A stretch of 64,000 bases of DNA from JAGVPT01 sp963717445 (GCA_963717445.1 OY970334.1:3720001-3784000), one strand, 5' to 3'. Counted from the stretch's first letter, positions 24,867-34,391 are shown. The notes: generated from the letters alone by a model not told the origin. A program made the numbers and translations.

Positions 24867-26165
24867 ATGACAAAAAGATCCCTCTTTATACATTCTCTCA
24901 TTGTTTTCCTGATCGCAGTACCATTAGAATCTCGCGCTCAATGGTCTCAAGGGCATGGCCTCGAGAATCTTCCAATTTCAAGCGTAGTAGCCAGCGGCAA
25001 TAATCTCATCGCTGGTGACTGCAATGGTTATGTTTATTTATCCACAGACAGCGGAGCAACATGGACATTTAGAGATATTGTTGCCATACCATGGGTCTGC
25101 CCTAACTGTAGGCTTATCACACTTCCGATAGTCACTCTTTTTGCGAATGATTCTGAGGTGTTTGCAGGAGCTGGTGGTATTGACAGCGCGAGTGTACATA
25201 TTTCCACGGATAACGGCTTGACATGGGCCGTAAAAGATTCAGCGTTTACACAAAGTATTAATTGCTTTGTAATAAACAATGGAACTCTCTTCGCAGGTAC
25301 AAATAATGGTGTTTACAGTTCATCCAACGATGGCACAAGTTGGAGTGCTTCAAGCAATGGTCTCACTCTTAGTAACTATGATAGTATTTACCATCATCCT
25401 CCTCAGGTAAATCGTTTAGCGATCGGCGGAACGAATCTCTTCGCAGGAACATCATCTGAAGGAGTTTTCATCTCGAACAACAGCGGTGTAAGTTGGATAT
25501 CGATAGATTCAGGGTTAGGCTCTCGCCTCTTCACTGTTGGACTCGCAACAATTGGATCAAACATTTTTGCTGCCGATTTTGGAGACGGAGTTTACTATAC
25601 GTCCAACAACGGTACAAATTGGAGTGTTGCCAACAACGGTTTGACAAATCAGATGGTCAACATCATTATCGCAAACGATAGTAGCCTTTATCTTGGAACA
25701 AATATAGGCGTGTTTCGATCTACTAACGGCGGAAGACTCTGGACGGATATTTCTACAGGAACCCAGGTTGATTCATCAGCGATTATTTCGTTGGCTGTAT
25801 GTTATGGATATCTATTTGCAGGAACGAATGGCAACGGCGTGTGGCGTTATCCTCTTTCACAGAATAGCACTTTAGTCAAAAACGACTTTTTGTCATTGCC
25901 CACTCACTTCGTTTTAAAACAGAATTATCCAAACCCTTTCAACCCAGTAACAATCATCACTTACCAAATACCGAGTAGTAGTCTAGTAAAGCTGGAAGTT
26001 TACGATATGCTAGGCCGTAAAATAGAAACCCTTGTAAACGAAAATCAGCATGCAGGTGTATATTCAGTAACGTTCAACGCAGTTAACTTACCCAGCGGGA
26101 CTTACTTTTACAGAATTACTACAGACAATTTTGTTCAGACAAAGAAATTGCTCGTAATTAAATAA
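24867..26165 (+). CDS. Secreted BNR-type beta-propeller protein with T9SS tail
   Basis: 432 aa. Signal peptide (MTKRSLFIHSLIVFLIAVPL, cleavage near RAQ). The body has repeated beta-propeller blades with the STDxGxTW/SxNxGxxW pattern (STDSGATWTF, STDNGLTWAV, SSNDGTSWSA, SNNSGVSWIS, TSNNGTNWSV, STNGGRLWTD), as in BNR/photosystem-assembly-like propellers. The last about 80 aa (QNYPNPFNPVTIITYQIP, MLGRKIETLVNE, LPSGTYFYRI, TKKLLVIK) form a T9SS sorting domain. Exported to the cell surface; ligand unknown. Confidence 0.88.
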   Translation: MTKRSLFIHSLIVFLIAVPLESRAQWSQGHGLENLPISSVVASGNNLIAGDCNGYVYLSTDSGATWTFRDIVAIPWVCPNCRLITLPIVTLFANDSEVFAGAGGIDSASVHISTDNGLTWAVKDSAFTQSINCFVINNGTLFAGTNNGVYSSSNDGTSWSASSNGLTLSNYDSIYHHPPQVNRLAIGGTNLFAGTSSEGVFISNNSGVSWISIDSGLGSRLFTVGLATIGSNIFAADFGDGVYYTSNNGTNWSVANNGLTNQMVNIIIANDSSLYLGTNIGVFRSTNGGRLWTDISTGTQVDSSAIISLAVCYGYLFAGTNGNGVWRYPLSQNSTLVKNDFLSLPTHFVLKQNYPNPFNPVTIITYQIPSSSLVKLEVYDMLGRKIETLVNENQHAGVYSVTFNAVNLPSGTYFYRITTDNFVQTKKLLVIK

Positions 26166-26175
26166 AGCAATTGCG

Positions 26176-26327
26176 CCCTAACCAGTCGCTCAAGCTGACG
26201 GAACCAGCCGTCGACGATTTCGCCGCGCGCCGAAAAATTTTTTAAGGAAATGGCAATGTCTGGCGCGCGTATAGTCTACGATTGATTTGGCTGCACGTCG
26301 CCGCAGCTTAGCTCCGGTCCGTTAGAA
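26176..26327 (+). repeat. attC R3 (type I)
   Basis: Boundaries CCCTAAC / GTTAGAA. Confidence 0.9.
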
Positions 26328-26358
26328 CGCACGAAATAACACTCATCTAAAGAATCAT

Positions 26359-26757
26359 ATGTCAAAAAATGAATGGCGACCAGAATGGCATCGGATTGAT
26401 AACGCTGAAGCTCACGCCGTCACAGCAAGTACTGTTTCTGCAGGATCGGTCTTCCCTTATCCTCTCACGGCGCTTCCCATTCAACTTCAAAAACTACCAG
26501 GTCTTTCTGCAGCCTACATTACTGGTTATGCCACAGCAAGTCTCTCGCCAGAAGGGGTATCGGTTTTGGGTGAATTCGCCGCAGTTCGAGAAGATCAAGG
26601 AATCGGAAAGGGATATGTTTGGGTTTTCGGGACTTCCGGTACCAATGTTTACTTCAATGGTCCATATAAATTTTTCGATGCCCACCACTTTGAGAGCGTC
26701 GGCACCGTTCCAGTTGACAAATTATTTGGAAATGTTCCACCCTTTTCTAGAAAATAG
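26359..26757 (+). CDS. Hypothetical protein
   Basis: 132 aa, first gene in a two-gene cassette. Contains FPYPLTALPIQLQKLPGLSA and YVWVFGTSGTNVYFNGPYKF. No signal peptide or recognised domain. The alternative frame at 26369-26782 looks less protein-like. Confidence 0.5.
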   Translation: MSKNEWRPEWHRIDNAEAHAVTASTVSAGSVFPYPLTALPIQLQKLPGLSAAYITGYATASLSPEGVSVLGEFAAVREDQGIGKGYVWVFGTSGTNVYFNGPYKFFDAHHFESVGTVPVDKLFGNVPPFSRK

Positions 26758-26831
26758 TACGTGTCAATTTAGTCTTTGTTAGAATACACAAAACTGCTTT
26801 TTACAATCAAACACAGTAACGATAAAAAGTC

Positions 26832-27353
26832 ATGAAATATTTTCTAACAATCACAACATTCTTCATAGCTGGATGTGCTACAATTTCTCAGTATCCGCGG
26901 ATTACAGTTTCATATGACAAATTTGAAAATCACGCCATTATAAAAACTTTTCCTCCAATCCTAGTTCATTCAGAGCACTCAAATCTTGTCAATCTCAGAT
27001 CATGGGCAAGTTACGTCTGTGAAGGCGACACGAGTTGTAAAACGGAAAACATCTTTATTAACTTTGCGTCAGAATCATATCGGGGATGGCAATACCTGAC
27101 TTCACATGATTTGATTTTTTTGGTCGACAATGAAAGAATGAATTTTGGCGAAACAACACATTTCGGCGATTCAGAAACCGATGCCGGAGGCGTCCTGACA
27201 ATTGAAATGATGTCTGCAATTATACCGAAAGAGCAGTTTCGAAAAATAGCAAATGCACAAGTAGTTGAAGGCAAACTTGGCTTTACTGTTTTCAATATAG
27301 AACGCAAAGACCGCGAACTTTTTCGTATGTTATTAGCAAGAGCTGACAAATAG
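26832..27353 (+). CDS. Lipoprotein of unknown function
   Basis: 173 aa. Lipobox FIAGC after a hydrophobic start (MKYFLTITTFFIAGCATISQ) predicts lipidation at Cys15. The rest is beta-rich with a Cys pair (YVCEGDTSCKTEN). No attC separates it from the gene upstream, so either the cassette is bicistronic or a site was lost. Confidence 0.6.
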   Translation: MKYFLTITTFFIAGCATISQYPRITVSYDKFENHAIIKTFPPILVHSEHSNLVNLRSWASYVCEGDTSCKTENIFINFASESYRGWQYLTSHDLIFLVDNERMNFGETTHFGDSETDAGGVLTIEMMSAIIPKEQFRKIANAQVVEGKLGFTVFNIERKDRELFRMLLARADK

Positions 27354-27370
27354 AAAGAATCTCGCGTGCG

Positions 27371-27522
27371 TTCTAACCAGTCGCTCAAGCTGACGGAACC
27401 AGCCGTCGATGATTTTGCTCGCGCGAAACAAGTAGCTACAATCGGACTGGACATACCACGCGCGGACGGGATTCCGTCGCTGCGGCACTTCGTTGCCGCA
27501 GCTTAGCTCCGGTCCGTTAGGT
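27371..27522 (+). repeat. attC R4 (type II)
   Basis: Boundaries TTCTAAC / GTTAGGT. Confidence 0.9.
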
Positions 27523-27536
27523 GGCAAAAACTTAGG

Positions 27537-27683
27537 TCGGCTAAAAAAGAAGTAGTTTCAGTAATTCGAGAGTCGATTTTCCAATTGAGCTTCCAAAAGC
27601 TTGAGCCTACAAAGAGTCGAATTTATTTAGTAGAATGTGTGGTGGTATCTCCTTGCGTGCTGGTTCGAAAACTTCCCATGTAA
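27537..27683 (+). pseudogene. Family A frame without start codon (R4)
   Basis: Near-identical to the copy at 17076: open 48-codon frame, ATG replaced by TCG. Confidence 0.4.
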
Positions 27684-27772
27684 TCTTGCTTGAGAGCTAT
27701 GTCTACAAAAAGCAGCAAATATAAAACATTCTTAGCGCGAGGTATTGTGCAGATTAACCAACTCTCTCTGCC

Positions 27773-27924
27773 ACCTAACCAGTCGCTCAAGCTGACGGAA
27801 CCAGCCGTCGACGATTTTGCACGCGCGAAACAACCGGCTACAATCAGACTGGACATACCACGCGCGGACTGGATTCCGTTGCTGCGGCACTTCGTTGCCG
27901 CAGCTTAGCTCCGGTCCGTTAGGC
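27773..27924 (+). repeat. attC R5 (type II)
   Basis: Boundaries ACCTAAC / GTTAGGC. Confidence 0.9.
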
Positions 27925-28139
27925 GGCGATACATAGTGGTTATAAACAAAAGAAAAAAAATTATTGGGGTAAAAAGAAGTGACCTACAACCAGTCCTTTT
28001 GGTCTACCAACCTTTCCCCCATTAAGTTTAGTGGTGTATCAAATACCGAAACTTGTAGTATCGTTATTCTTAGAAATTGTTTCTAATGTAAAGCAGTTGT
28101 AGTTTGAAGAGGTATTCTTATCAACATACAAGTATCGCC
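27925..28139 (+). repeat. Family C mini-cassette (R5)
   Basis: 215 bp, no convincing gene. Ends GGTATTCTTATCAACATACA as in the other family C units. Confidence 0.65.
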
Positions 28140-28290
28140 GCCTAACCAGTCGCTCAAGCTGACGGAACCAGCCGTCGACGATTTTGCTCGCGCGAAACAA
28201 CCAGTTACAATTGGACTGGACATACCTCGCGCGGAATGACTACCGCGGCGACGTTGCACGTCGCCGCAGCTTAGCTCCGGTCCGTTAGGT
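28140..28290 (+). repeat. attC R6 (type IIb)
   Basis: Boundaries GCCTAAC / GTTAGGT. Confidence 0.9.
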
Positions 28291-28540
28291 GGCAAAAAAA
28301 CTTGGGTTCGCTTAGAAAGTAATAATTTCGATATTTTAAGTTGTGTCTATCAATCTGGTTTTTAAAAGATTGAGTCTATAAGCAGTTGGATTTTCTAATT
28401 GCAATCACATCAAGAAAGTGGTATCATCTCGTACGGAGACTTACCAAGCAATCATAGTTGGGAGCTATGTTTATAACCAAAATCAAAACCGAAGCATTCT
28501 TAGTCCGAAGCTGTGTGCAGCTTAACCAACTGACTTTGCC
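28291..28540 (+). repeat. Family B mini-cassette (R6)
   Basis: 250 bp; the frame aligned to family A is broken by stops. Core GTTGGGAGCTATGTTTATAA present. Confidence 0.7.
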
Positions 28541-28692
28541 ACCTAACCAGTCGCTCAAGCTGACGGAATCAGCCGTCGACGATTTTGCACGCGCGAAACA
28601 ACCAGCTACTGTTGGACGTGACCTACCACGCGCGGATTGGATTCCGTCGCTGCGGCACTTCGTTGCCGCAGCTTAGCTCCGGTCCGTTAGGT
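28541..28692 (+). repeat. attC R7 (type II)
   Basis: Boundaries ACCTAAC / GTTAGGT. Confidence 0.9.
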
Positions 28693-28942
28693 GGCAAAAG
28701 AAATTAAGTTGGCTAAGAAAAAAATAGTCTCGGTAATTCAAGCTTTGTTTTTTTGATTTAAGCTTAAAAATATGAGTCTATAAGCAGTTCGATATTCTAA
28801 TTGCAATGTCTGCAAGAAATTGGTATCATTCCACACGGGAACTTACCAGGCAATCATAGTTGGGAGCTATGTTTATAACCAAAATCAAAAACGAAACAGC
28901 CTTAGCGCGAAGCCGTGTACAGCTTAACCAACTCACGTTGCC
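28693..28942 (+). repeat. Family B mini-cassette (R7)
   Basis: 250 bp; retains AKKKIVSVIQALFF before a TGA. Core element present. Confidence 0.7.
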
Positions 28943-29094
28943 ACCTAACCAGTCGCTCAACCTGACGGAACCAGCCGTCGATGATTTAGCTCGCGCGAAT
29001 CGACCAACTACAATCGGACGGGACTTGCCACGCGCGAACAGGATTCCGTTCCTGCGGCACTTCGTTGCCGCAGGTTAGCTCCAGTCCGTTAGAA
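28943..29094 (+). repeat. attC R8 (type II, covarying variant)
   Basis: Boundaries ACCTAAC / GTTAGAA. Both inner arms AACCTG/CAGGTT. Confidence 0.9.
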
Positions 29095-29124
29095 CGCGCG
29101 AACTATTTATTGCCCAGCTAAAGA

Positions 29125-29343
29125 ATGGAAAATCAAGAAAGAGTCTACATCGAGAATAATGAAATCGTGTTCGAGAAGGAACTTGGTTCAGAAGAGTTAT
29201 CTCGATTAGCAACAGAACACGGTGTCAATCAATCGATTGTTCTTTCAGAAGATTTCATTGAACGCCTAAAAGTCAAATTTGCAGACTTTGAAGACTTGGG
29301 TGAAATGTTCTACCAATTTCTAGCCGATGAAGGCGAAGAATAA
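29125..29343 (+). CDS. Small acidic protein, unknown (gene 1 of pair)
   Basis: 72 aa, acidic (IVFEKELGSEELSRLATEHG, EDFIERLKVKFADFEDLGEM). Separated by one base from the next start, so probably coupled. Could be a TA-like or phage-related pair, but no family is recognised. Confidence 0.55.
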   Translation: MENQERVYIENNEIVFEKELGSEELSRLATEHGVNQSIVLSEDFIERLKVKFADFEDLGEMFYQFLADEGEE

Positions 29344-29344
29344 C

Positions 29345-29605
29345 ATGTCAAATTACACGATAACTCGAAACAATAACCGGTTGACAATTCGATTTCATCT
29401 TCCAGTCTCAGAAGCAGAAGAAATCCGCGAAGAATTGAAACCAGAATTCAAACGTCTACCAAAGCTGAATAAGGAAACCTTTGAGTCATTTGGAGAATGG
29501 GTTTTTGAAGATATTGCTGATTGCGTGATCCAAGCCTTGTGGAACTCGAAAAGCGGAAGTGACCTTGAACGAGATGATGGCCCAAGCAAAGTTGAACCTT
29601 GGTAG
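29345..29605 (+). CDS. Small protein, unknown (gene 2 of pair)
   Basis: 86 aa from ATG at 29345. YTITRNNNRLTIRFHLPVSE and ETFESFGEWVFEDIADCVIQ. The ATG shares context with the upstream stop (TAACATG). Function not recognised. Confidence 0.55.
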   Translation: MSNYTITRNNNRLTIRFHLPVSEAEEIREELKPEFKRLPKLNKETFESFGEWVFEDIADCVIQALWNSKSGSDLERDDGPSKVEPW

Positions 29606-29666
29606 AGATTACATAAGTAGCAAACTCATAACAACAATTTCTTAATTAAAAGCTCTATCGCGCGCG

Positions 29667-29815
29667 TTCTAACCAGTCGCTCAAGCTGACGGAACCAGCC
29701 GTCAGCTTTTCGCCGCGCGCCAAAAAATTTTTAAGGGAAAGGCGATGTCTGCCGCGCGTATATTCTACATGGAACTGGCTGCACATCGCCGCAGCTTAGC
29801 TCCGGTCCGTTAGCC
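29667..29815 (+). repeat. attC R9 (type I)
   Basis: Boundaries TTCTAAC / GTTAGCC. Confidence 0.9.
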
Positions 29816-29845
29816 CGCAAGAAGCGGCATGGTCAATAAAACAGC

Positions 29846-29872
29846 AAACGCCAAGCAGAGCCTGGCGTTTTT
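29846..29872. terminator. Rho-independent terminator-like hairpin
   Basis: An 8-bp perfect stem AAACGCCA / TGGCGTTT with a 9-nt loop and a T run on the plus strand. It lies about 27 nt past the stop of the 34-aa minus-strand gene, so it probably ends that operon and may also stop plus-strand readthrough from the upstream cassette. Confidence 0.6.
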
Positions 29873-29898
29873 AAGGGGAAAAATAATGCAACAACAAT

Positions 29899-30003
29899 TT
29901 ACCGATGTGTTTGAGCGCGTTCCTTTGTTGAAAAATGAACCGCCGTTGCGAGCACAGTTCCAATGATCGCTGTCATGATTCCCAGAATGATTGCTATTTC
30001 CAT
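29899..30003 (-). CDS. 34-aa membrane peptide
   Basis: ATG at 30003 with AGGAGG 7 nt upstream. MEIAIILGIMTAIIGTVLAT forms a single membrane helix followed by a short polar tail (STKERAQTHR). Directly downstream of another small membrane protein gene; both face against the array. Confidence 0.55.
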   Translation of the reverse strand: MEIAIILGIMTAIIGTVLATAVHFSTKERAQTHR

Positions 30004-30011
30004 ATATCCTC

Positions 30012-30209
30012 CTAATCGTTTACTTTGCTTATAAAGTATAACCCAATGCCGATAGCATACGTTCCGAGAAAATATACAACAACCGATTCAAGAATTGTTG
30101 CTTCGTGTTGTAATAACCGTCCTACGACTCCAGCTAAAATAAGCCCTTGTCCAATATTGAGAAATACTTTTCCTAATTGTTCTTTAACGGACGATGTAAA
30201 TTTCATCAT
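30012..30209 (-). CDS. Small membrane protein
   Basis: 65 aa. Two hydrophobic segments (VFLNIGQGLILAGVVGRLL and VVVYFLGTYAIGIGLYFIS) with charged ends. First gene of a two-gene minus-strand operon. No family recognised. Confidence 0.55.
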   Translation of the reverse strand: MMKFTSSVKEQLGKVFLNIGQGLILAGVVGRLLQHEATILESVVVYFLGTYAIGIGLYFISKVND

Positions 30210-30256
30210 ATTCTGATGTTAATGTAATAATTTCCAAATAAAGAAGCAAAAACGAG

Positions 30257-30276
30257 CTATCTTTCTTGTAAGATAG
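30257..30276. terminator. Stem-loop CTATCTT / AAGATAG followed by GCGTTTT
   Basis: A 7-bp stem with a 6-nt loop lies upstream of the minus-strand operon. Could act as a weak terminator for plus-strand transcription or mark the operon's promoter region; undecided. Confidence 0.35.
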
Positions 30277-30303
30277 GCGTTTTAACAAATAATAGAGCTT
30301 GCG

Positions 30304-30454
30304 GGCTAACCAGTCGCTCAAGCTGACGGAACCAGCCGTCGGTGATTTCGCCGCGCGCCAAAAAATTTTTAAGGGAAAGGCGATACCTGCCGCGCGTATA
30401 TTCTACCACTGATTTGGCTGCACGTCGCCGCAGCTTAGCTCCGGTCCGTTAGGC
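30304..30454 (+). repeat. attC R10 (type I)
   Basis: Boundaries GGCTAAC / GTTAGGC. Confidence 0.9.
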
Positions 30455-30489
30455 GGTGGAATTAGCATCTCTTTTAAATAAGGTATCAT

Positions 30490-31197
30490 ATGAAATGTCC
30501 AAAATGCGAAACCACGATCAAGTTACCAATTTCAGAACATACCAACGCGTTTCCTTCACAACTCCCTTGGGAGGAGGGAAAAGGAAGTGATGTTGCAGTG
30601 GGATTTTGCCCTGAATGCTCTCAACAGATAATTTTACTTAGATTTGGGACAACGACTAAATTTGAAGAGGAGTATTCAGATACATATTATTTATTAGAAA
30701 GCTCTGAGACCGAGGAGATCATTTATCCAATTCCGCATCCCCACATAAGAAAGCTTCCCAAGGAAGTTCCGTCACGATGCCGTGCCGACTATTCTGAGGC
30801 TGAACAAGTCCTCAGCGTGAGTAGCAAAGCTAGCGCCGCCTTGAGCCGTAGATTATTACAGTCCATCCTAAGAGAAGAACATAAAGTCAAACGGGCAACC
30901 CTTTTTAAAGAAATTCAGGAATTTGTATCTCGACCCGGAATACCTTCTCACCTTACTGACGCCTTGGACCATATAAGAGTAATCGGAAATTTTGCTTCGC
31001 ATCCTCTCAAAGAGGAACAAACAGGCGAGATTATCGATGTCGAAGCAGGAGAAGCAGAATGGCTCCTCGATGTTCTTGAATCTCTAATCGATTTCACTTT
31101 TGTGCAACCTATTCGTTTGGACGAACGAAAAAAGCAAATTGAGAAAAAACTTGCATCCGTTAGCAAATCTGGCAGTTCAAAGGAGGCCACCGCCTAA
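30490..31197 (+). CDS. DUF4145 domain protein with zinc ribbon
   Basis: 235 aa. N-terminal zinc-finger-like Cys pairs (CPKCETTIKLP and FCPECSQQIILL). The central-C-terminal DUF4145 region shows KASAALSRRLLQSILREEHK, LTDALDHIRVIGNFASHPL and EAEWLLDVLESLIDFTF. DUF4145 is often found in restriction and defence proteins as a HEPN-like helical domain (RxIGNxxxH). Stop codon is in the attC. The following attC is split by an IS, so this cassette can no longer excise normally. Confidence 0.82.
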   Translation: MKCPKCETTIKLPISEHTNAFPSQLPWEEGKGSDVAVGFCPECSQQIILLRFGTTTKFEEEYSDTYYLLESSETEEIIYPIPHPHIRKLPKEVPSRCRADYSEAEQVLSVSSKASAALSRRLLQSILREEHKVKRATLFKEIQEFVSRPGIPSHLTDALDHIRVIGNFASHPLKEEQTGEIIDVEAGEAEWLLDVLESLIDFTFVQPIRLDERKKQIEKKLASVSKSGSSKEATA

Positions 31198-31363
31198 CCA
31201 GTCGCTCAAGCTGACGGAACCAGCCGTCGACGATTTCGCCGCGCGTTGTTGGACGGACTTAGCGCATCTGATCGGAACGTCCGCGCAACCAACTACCTTG
31301 CGGCGGCTGTTCGCCGCTGACCTGCCCCCAGTTTATGTGCCAATGTTAAGTTAGTTAATTTTT

Positions 31364-32161
31364 TCAGGCATTGGCAACCTGAAGTGAATAAAATGTTTCC
31401 GGTGCCGGTGGTTTGTAGCCTAACGAACTGTGTGGTCTGATTTTGTTGTAGTAGTTCCTCCATCGTTCCGTCACAACCTTTGCCTCCGTAATTGTATCAA
31501 AGATCTCTCCATTAAGCAACTCGTCTCTTAACTTTCCGTTGAATGATTCGATGTATCCGTTCTCCCAAGGACTTCCCGGTTCGATAAAGAGTGGATCCAC
31601 ACCGAGCCGTTGAAGCCATGTTCGTACTGCCTCTGCAATAAACTCCGGTCCATTGTCCGAGCGGATATGTGCCGGGGTTCCCCTCGTCACAAATAATTCT
31701 GCTAAAGCCTCCACAACATCGTTCGAGGTAAGCTTCCGGTCAATCCTGATCGCCAGGCATTCTCTGGTGTACTCGTCGATCACGTTGAGCATCCTTAACG
31801 GTTTTCCATTACTCGTTCTGTCTGCAACAAAATCATAACTCCAGACGTGATCCTTGTGTTCTGGTCTCAGTCGGATATAGGATCCATCATTGAGCCATAG
31901 ACGTCGTCGCTTGCGCTGCCTTTTGGGCACTTTCAGGCCTTCCTGACGCCATATCCGTTCGACTCGCTTGTGGTTCACACGCCATCCTTCAGTCCTCAGT
32001 AACAAGGTTACCCGACGATAGCCATAACGCCCATATTGACATGCCAGCTCTGTGATGCGCTGTGTAAGGCGTTCTTCTTCTTCGCTGGCTCTGTGCTCTT
32101 GTCGCTGCGTTGATCGTGCTTGTCCCAATACACGGCATACTCGTCGCTCTGATACGATCAT
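31364..32161 (-). CDS. Transposase OrfB, IS copy 3
   Basis: Protein identical to copies 1 and 2. Confidence 0.93.
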   Translation of the reverse strand: MIVSERRVCRVLGQARSTQRQEHRASEEEERLTQRITELACQYGRYGYRRVTLLLRTEGWRVNHKRVERIWRQEGLKVPKRQRKRRRLWLNDGSYIRLRPEHKDHVWSYDFVADRTSNGKPLRMLNVIDEYTRECLAIRIDRKLTSNDVVEALAELFVTRGTPAHIRSDNGPEFIAEAVRTWLQRLGVDPLFIEPGSPWENGYIESFNGKLRDELLNGEIFDTITEAKVVTERWRNYYNKIRPHSSLGYKPPAPETFYSLQVANA

Positions 32162-32205
32162 TTCTTCCTGGATCTCTTCCGCTGCCCGGCGCCGTTTGAC
32201 CGGGC

Positions 32206-32484
32206 TTAAAAGTTTCCCCGTGAGGCTTCCTTCAAGATCGAGTTATCAATCGTCAGATCCGCCACGACCCTCCGCAATCGGCTGTTCTCCTGTTCTAGCT
32301 CCTTCAATCGCTTTGCCTGATCAACCCGTAGGCCTCCATACTCCCTCCGCCACTTGTAATACGTTGCATCGCTTATTCCAAGCTGTCGCATCACTTCCTC
32401 GATCGACATCCCCTTAGCCTGCAAGACCTCTGCTTCTCGCAGTTTGTTGATGATCTCCTCCGCTGTATGCTTTTTTCTGCTCAT
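32206..32484 (-). CDS. Transposase OrfA, IS copy 3
   Basis: Protein identical to copies 1 and 2. Confidence 0.92.
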   Translation of the reverse strand: MSRKKHTAEEIINKLREAEVLQAKGMSIEEVMRQLGISDATYYKWRREYGGLRVDQAKRLKELEQENSRLRRVVADLTIDNSILKEASRGNF

Positions 32485-32622
32485 TGCTGCCTCCGTTGAT
32501 CCACAATATAAAATTTTCTAACTTCAGAGTGGATCGGTTTTTGGGGGGCAGGTCACCGCCGCAGCTTAGCTCCAGTCCGTTAGGCAGCAAAAATAACATC
32601 CATCTAAAAGAAAAAGGCATTC

Positions 32623-33108
32623 ATGTTTTGCACAAATTGCGGAACACAAATAAACATAAATGACCATTTCTGTCCTAAATGTGGTAAAGCAATTAATACG
32701 CTAAGAAGCGCTTCTCAAGAAATCACAAAAACTGAAATTGAGGAAAAGAATAAATACACTGTTGCCGAGGAAATCAAATCAACAACTGCTGAAAGGGCTA
32801 GGAAAGGTATTTTCGGCTCATTCATTTCCGTTTTGATAGGAGTATTTCTTATCGGTCTAGGAATAGTTTTATCTTTAACTGGAATAGGAGCTATTTGCGG
32901 ATTGCCGTTAGCCATCTTAGGCGTAATTGTCGCACTATTAAGTCCGGTCACAGGTATTACAACTGCATTTAGTGATAATCCAATAAAAGGCTTTTGCCCC
33001 TATTGTGGCGCTTCTTTAATTGTTGCAAAAGTTAAAAGCAAAGTTAAGTGCAAAGATTGTCAAAAAGTAATAGTAGTTCGTGATATGAAATTATTTAGAG
33101 TTGATTAG
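32623..33108 (+). CDS. Zinc-ribbon membrane protein
   Basis: 161 aa. N-terminal zinc ribbon (MFCTNCGTQI, HFCPKCGKAI), a coiled linker, two adjacent membrane helices (FISVLIGVFLIGLGIVLSLT and ICGLPLAILGVIVALLSP), and a second C-terminal ribbon (GFCPYCGASLI, VKCKDCQKVIVV). Two ribbons flanking a hairpin of helices suggest a membrane-anchored sensor or scaffold; no assigned function. Confidence 0.7.
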   Translation: MFCTNCGTQININDHFCPKCGKAINTLRSASQEITKTEIEEKNKYTVAEEIKSTTAERARKGIFGSFISVLIGVFLIGLGIVLSLTGIGAICGLPLAILGVIVALLSPVTGITTAFSDNPIKGFCPYCGASLIVAKVKSKVKCKDCQKVIVVRDMKLFRVD

Positions 33109-33122
33109 TTCGCTTGTTTGCT

Positions 33123-33272
33123 GCCTAACCAGTCGCTCAAGCTGACGGAACCAGCCGTCAGCTTTTCGCCGCGCGCCAAAAATTTTTTAAGGGAAAGGCG
33201 ATGCCAGCCGCGCGTATATTCTACCAATGATTTGGCTGTACGTCGCCGCAGCTTAGCTCCGGTCCGTTAGGG
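33123..33272 (+). repeat. attC R12 (type I)
   Basis: Boundaries GCCTAAC / GTTAGGG. Confidence 0.9.
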
Positions 33273-33299
33273 CGCTTGAAAAACTCTCCAAGATAGACA

Positions 33300-34184
33300 A
33301 TGCGATTCATATATATCTATCTAATTATAACAATTCTGATGTCGTCTTGTGGGAAACGATTACCAAATAACATTTCATTAGGTAATCTAGGTGGGGGCAA
33401 CAAAGAATCTGATTTATCAACAAAACCATACCTTGTTAAAGAGCCTATTTCATTTGAAATACCCGACAGTGTTGGTGGTAAAAAATTATTTGGCTCTGTA
33501 ACAATGATGTTAGAAATAACTAAATCGGGAAATATTGAATTTTATCCCAGATTAATAAGATTAAGTACGAATCAATTATATCCAGATGAACATTTTATAA
33601 TTTCTTCAAGTGAATGGAAAGATAGCCTTATACGGGATGCTATTCCTGACTTGGAACTATATTATCGACACAAATCTTGGATTGATAAATACATAATGAC
33701 TTGTAAATTTACTATTGATACGTCTTATTGGCAGTTCAAGTATCAAGATACATTATATTATCAATTTACCATTTGTCCCAATAAAGGAGTACATCAGGAA
33801 ATATCGTATGGAAATATTTCCTTTAAATCCAAAGAATTATATGTTTCAGAATCATTATGTCGCAATAGGATGAGGACGGAATTTGTTATTATTTTACGTG
33901 TAAATAAATATGGTAAAATTTTAAGGTACGATGTTACTGATGAAAGAGTTTATCATCGACCAAATGTGACGGATTATTTTGATGCATATCGATCACAAAT
34001 TCAATTGCAAAAAGAGCATAATAAATATCGAAATATTATTGATGGGATAATAAGAAAAACCGTTGTGAGTGTTGACTCTACGGACAAATATTTTAACAAC
34101 GAAAATATATTTCCATATTGGATTTATATTGTTATTAATTCCAAAACACGAAAGGCTTATGCAAAAAATATTGGGGACAATTAG
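33300..34184 (+). CDS. Lipoprotein of unknown function
   Basis: 294 aa. Lipobox LMSSC at about residue 17 (MRFIYIYLIITILMSSCGKR). Soluble part is beta-rich and charged (FVIILRVNKYGKILRYDVTD resembles TonB-C-like strands). Very A+T-rich codon use compared with neighbours, suggesting a different donor. Confidence 0.55.
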   Translation: MRFIYIYLIITILMSSCGKRLPNNISLGNLGGGNKESDLSTKPYLVKEPISFEIPDSVGGKKLFGSVTMMLEITKSGNIEFYPRLIRLSTNQLYPDEHFIISSSEWKDSLIRDAIPDLELYYRHKSWIDKYIMTCKFTIDTSYWQFKYQDTLYYQFTICPNKGVHQEISYGNISFKSKELYVSESLCRNRMRTEFVIILRVNKYGKILRYDVTDERVYHRPNVTDYFDAYRSQIQLQKEHNKYRNIIDGIIRKTVVSVDSTDKYFNNENIFPYWIYIVINSKTRKAYAKNIGDN

Positions 34185-34198
34185 AAGTTAATTAAGCG

Positions 34199-34351
34199 CC
34201 CTAACCAGTCGCTCAAGCTGACGGAAGGGGCCGTCGACGATTTCGCCGCGCGTTGTTGGACGGACTTAGGAGCATCTGACTGGAACGTCCGCGCAACGCG
34301 CTACCTTGCGGCGGCTGTTCGCCGCCGCAGCTTAGCTCCGGTTCGTTAGCC
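34199..34351 (+). repeat. attC R13 (type III)
   Basis: Boundaries CCCTAAC / GTTAGCC. Confidence 0.9.
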
Positions 34352-34391
34352 GGCATTGCACAATCAGTTTCTAAACAATAGGAGATATTCT

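Larger units (their letters stand above)
31318..32555 (-). mobile_element. IS3-family element, IS407-group-like, copy 3
   Basis: 1238 bp. Flanked by the 4-bp direct repeat CCGC (31314-31317 and 32556-32559), so this is an original, unrearranged insertion, into the terminal hairpin of an attC. Confidence 0.95.
31192..32585 (+). repeat. attC R11 (type III) interrupted by IS copy 3
   Basis: Boundaries GCCTAAC (31192) / GTTAGGC (32579-32585). Halves 31192-31317 and 32556-32585 rejoin seamlessly when IS and one CCGC are removed. Confidence 0.9.

Noticed and set aside
22000..25000. Integron integrase gene or attI site near the divergence point
   Set aside because: No frame shows tyrosine-recombinase boxes, and the only non-cassette DNA there is the IS and a truncated gene.
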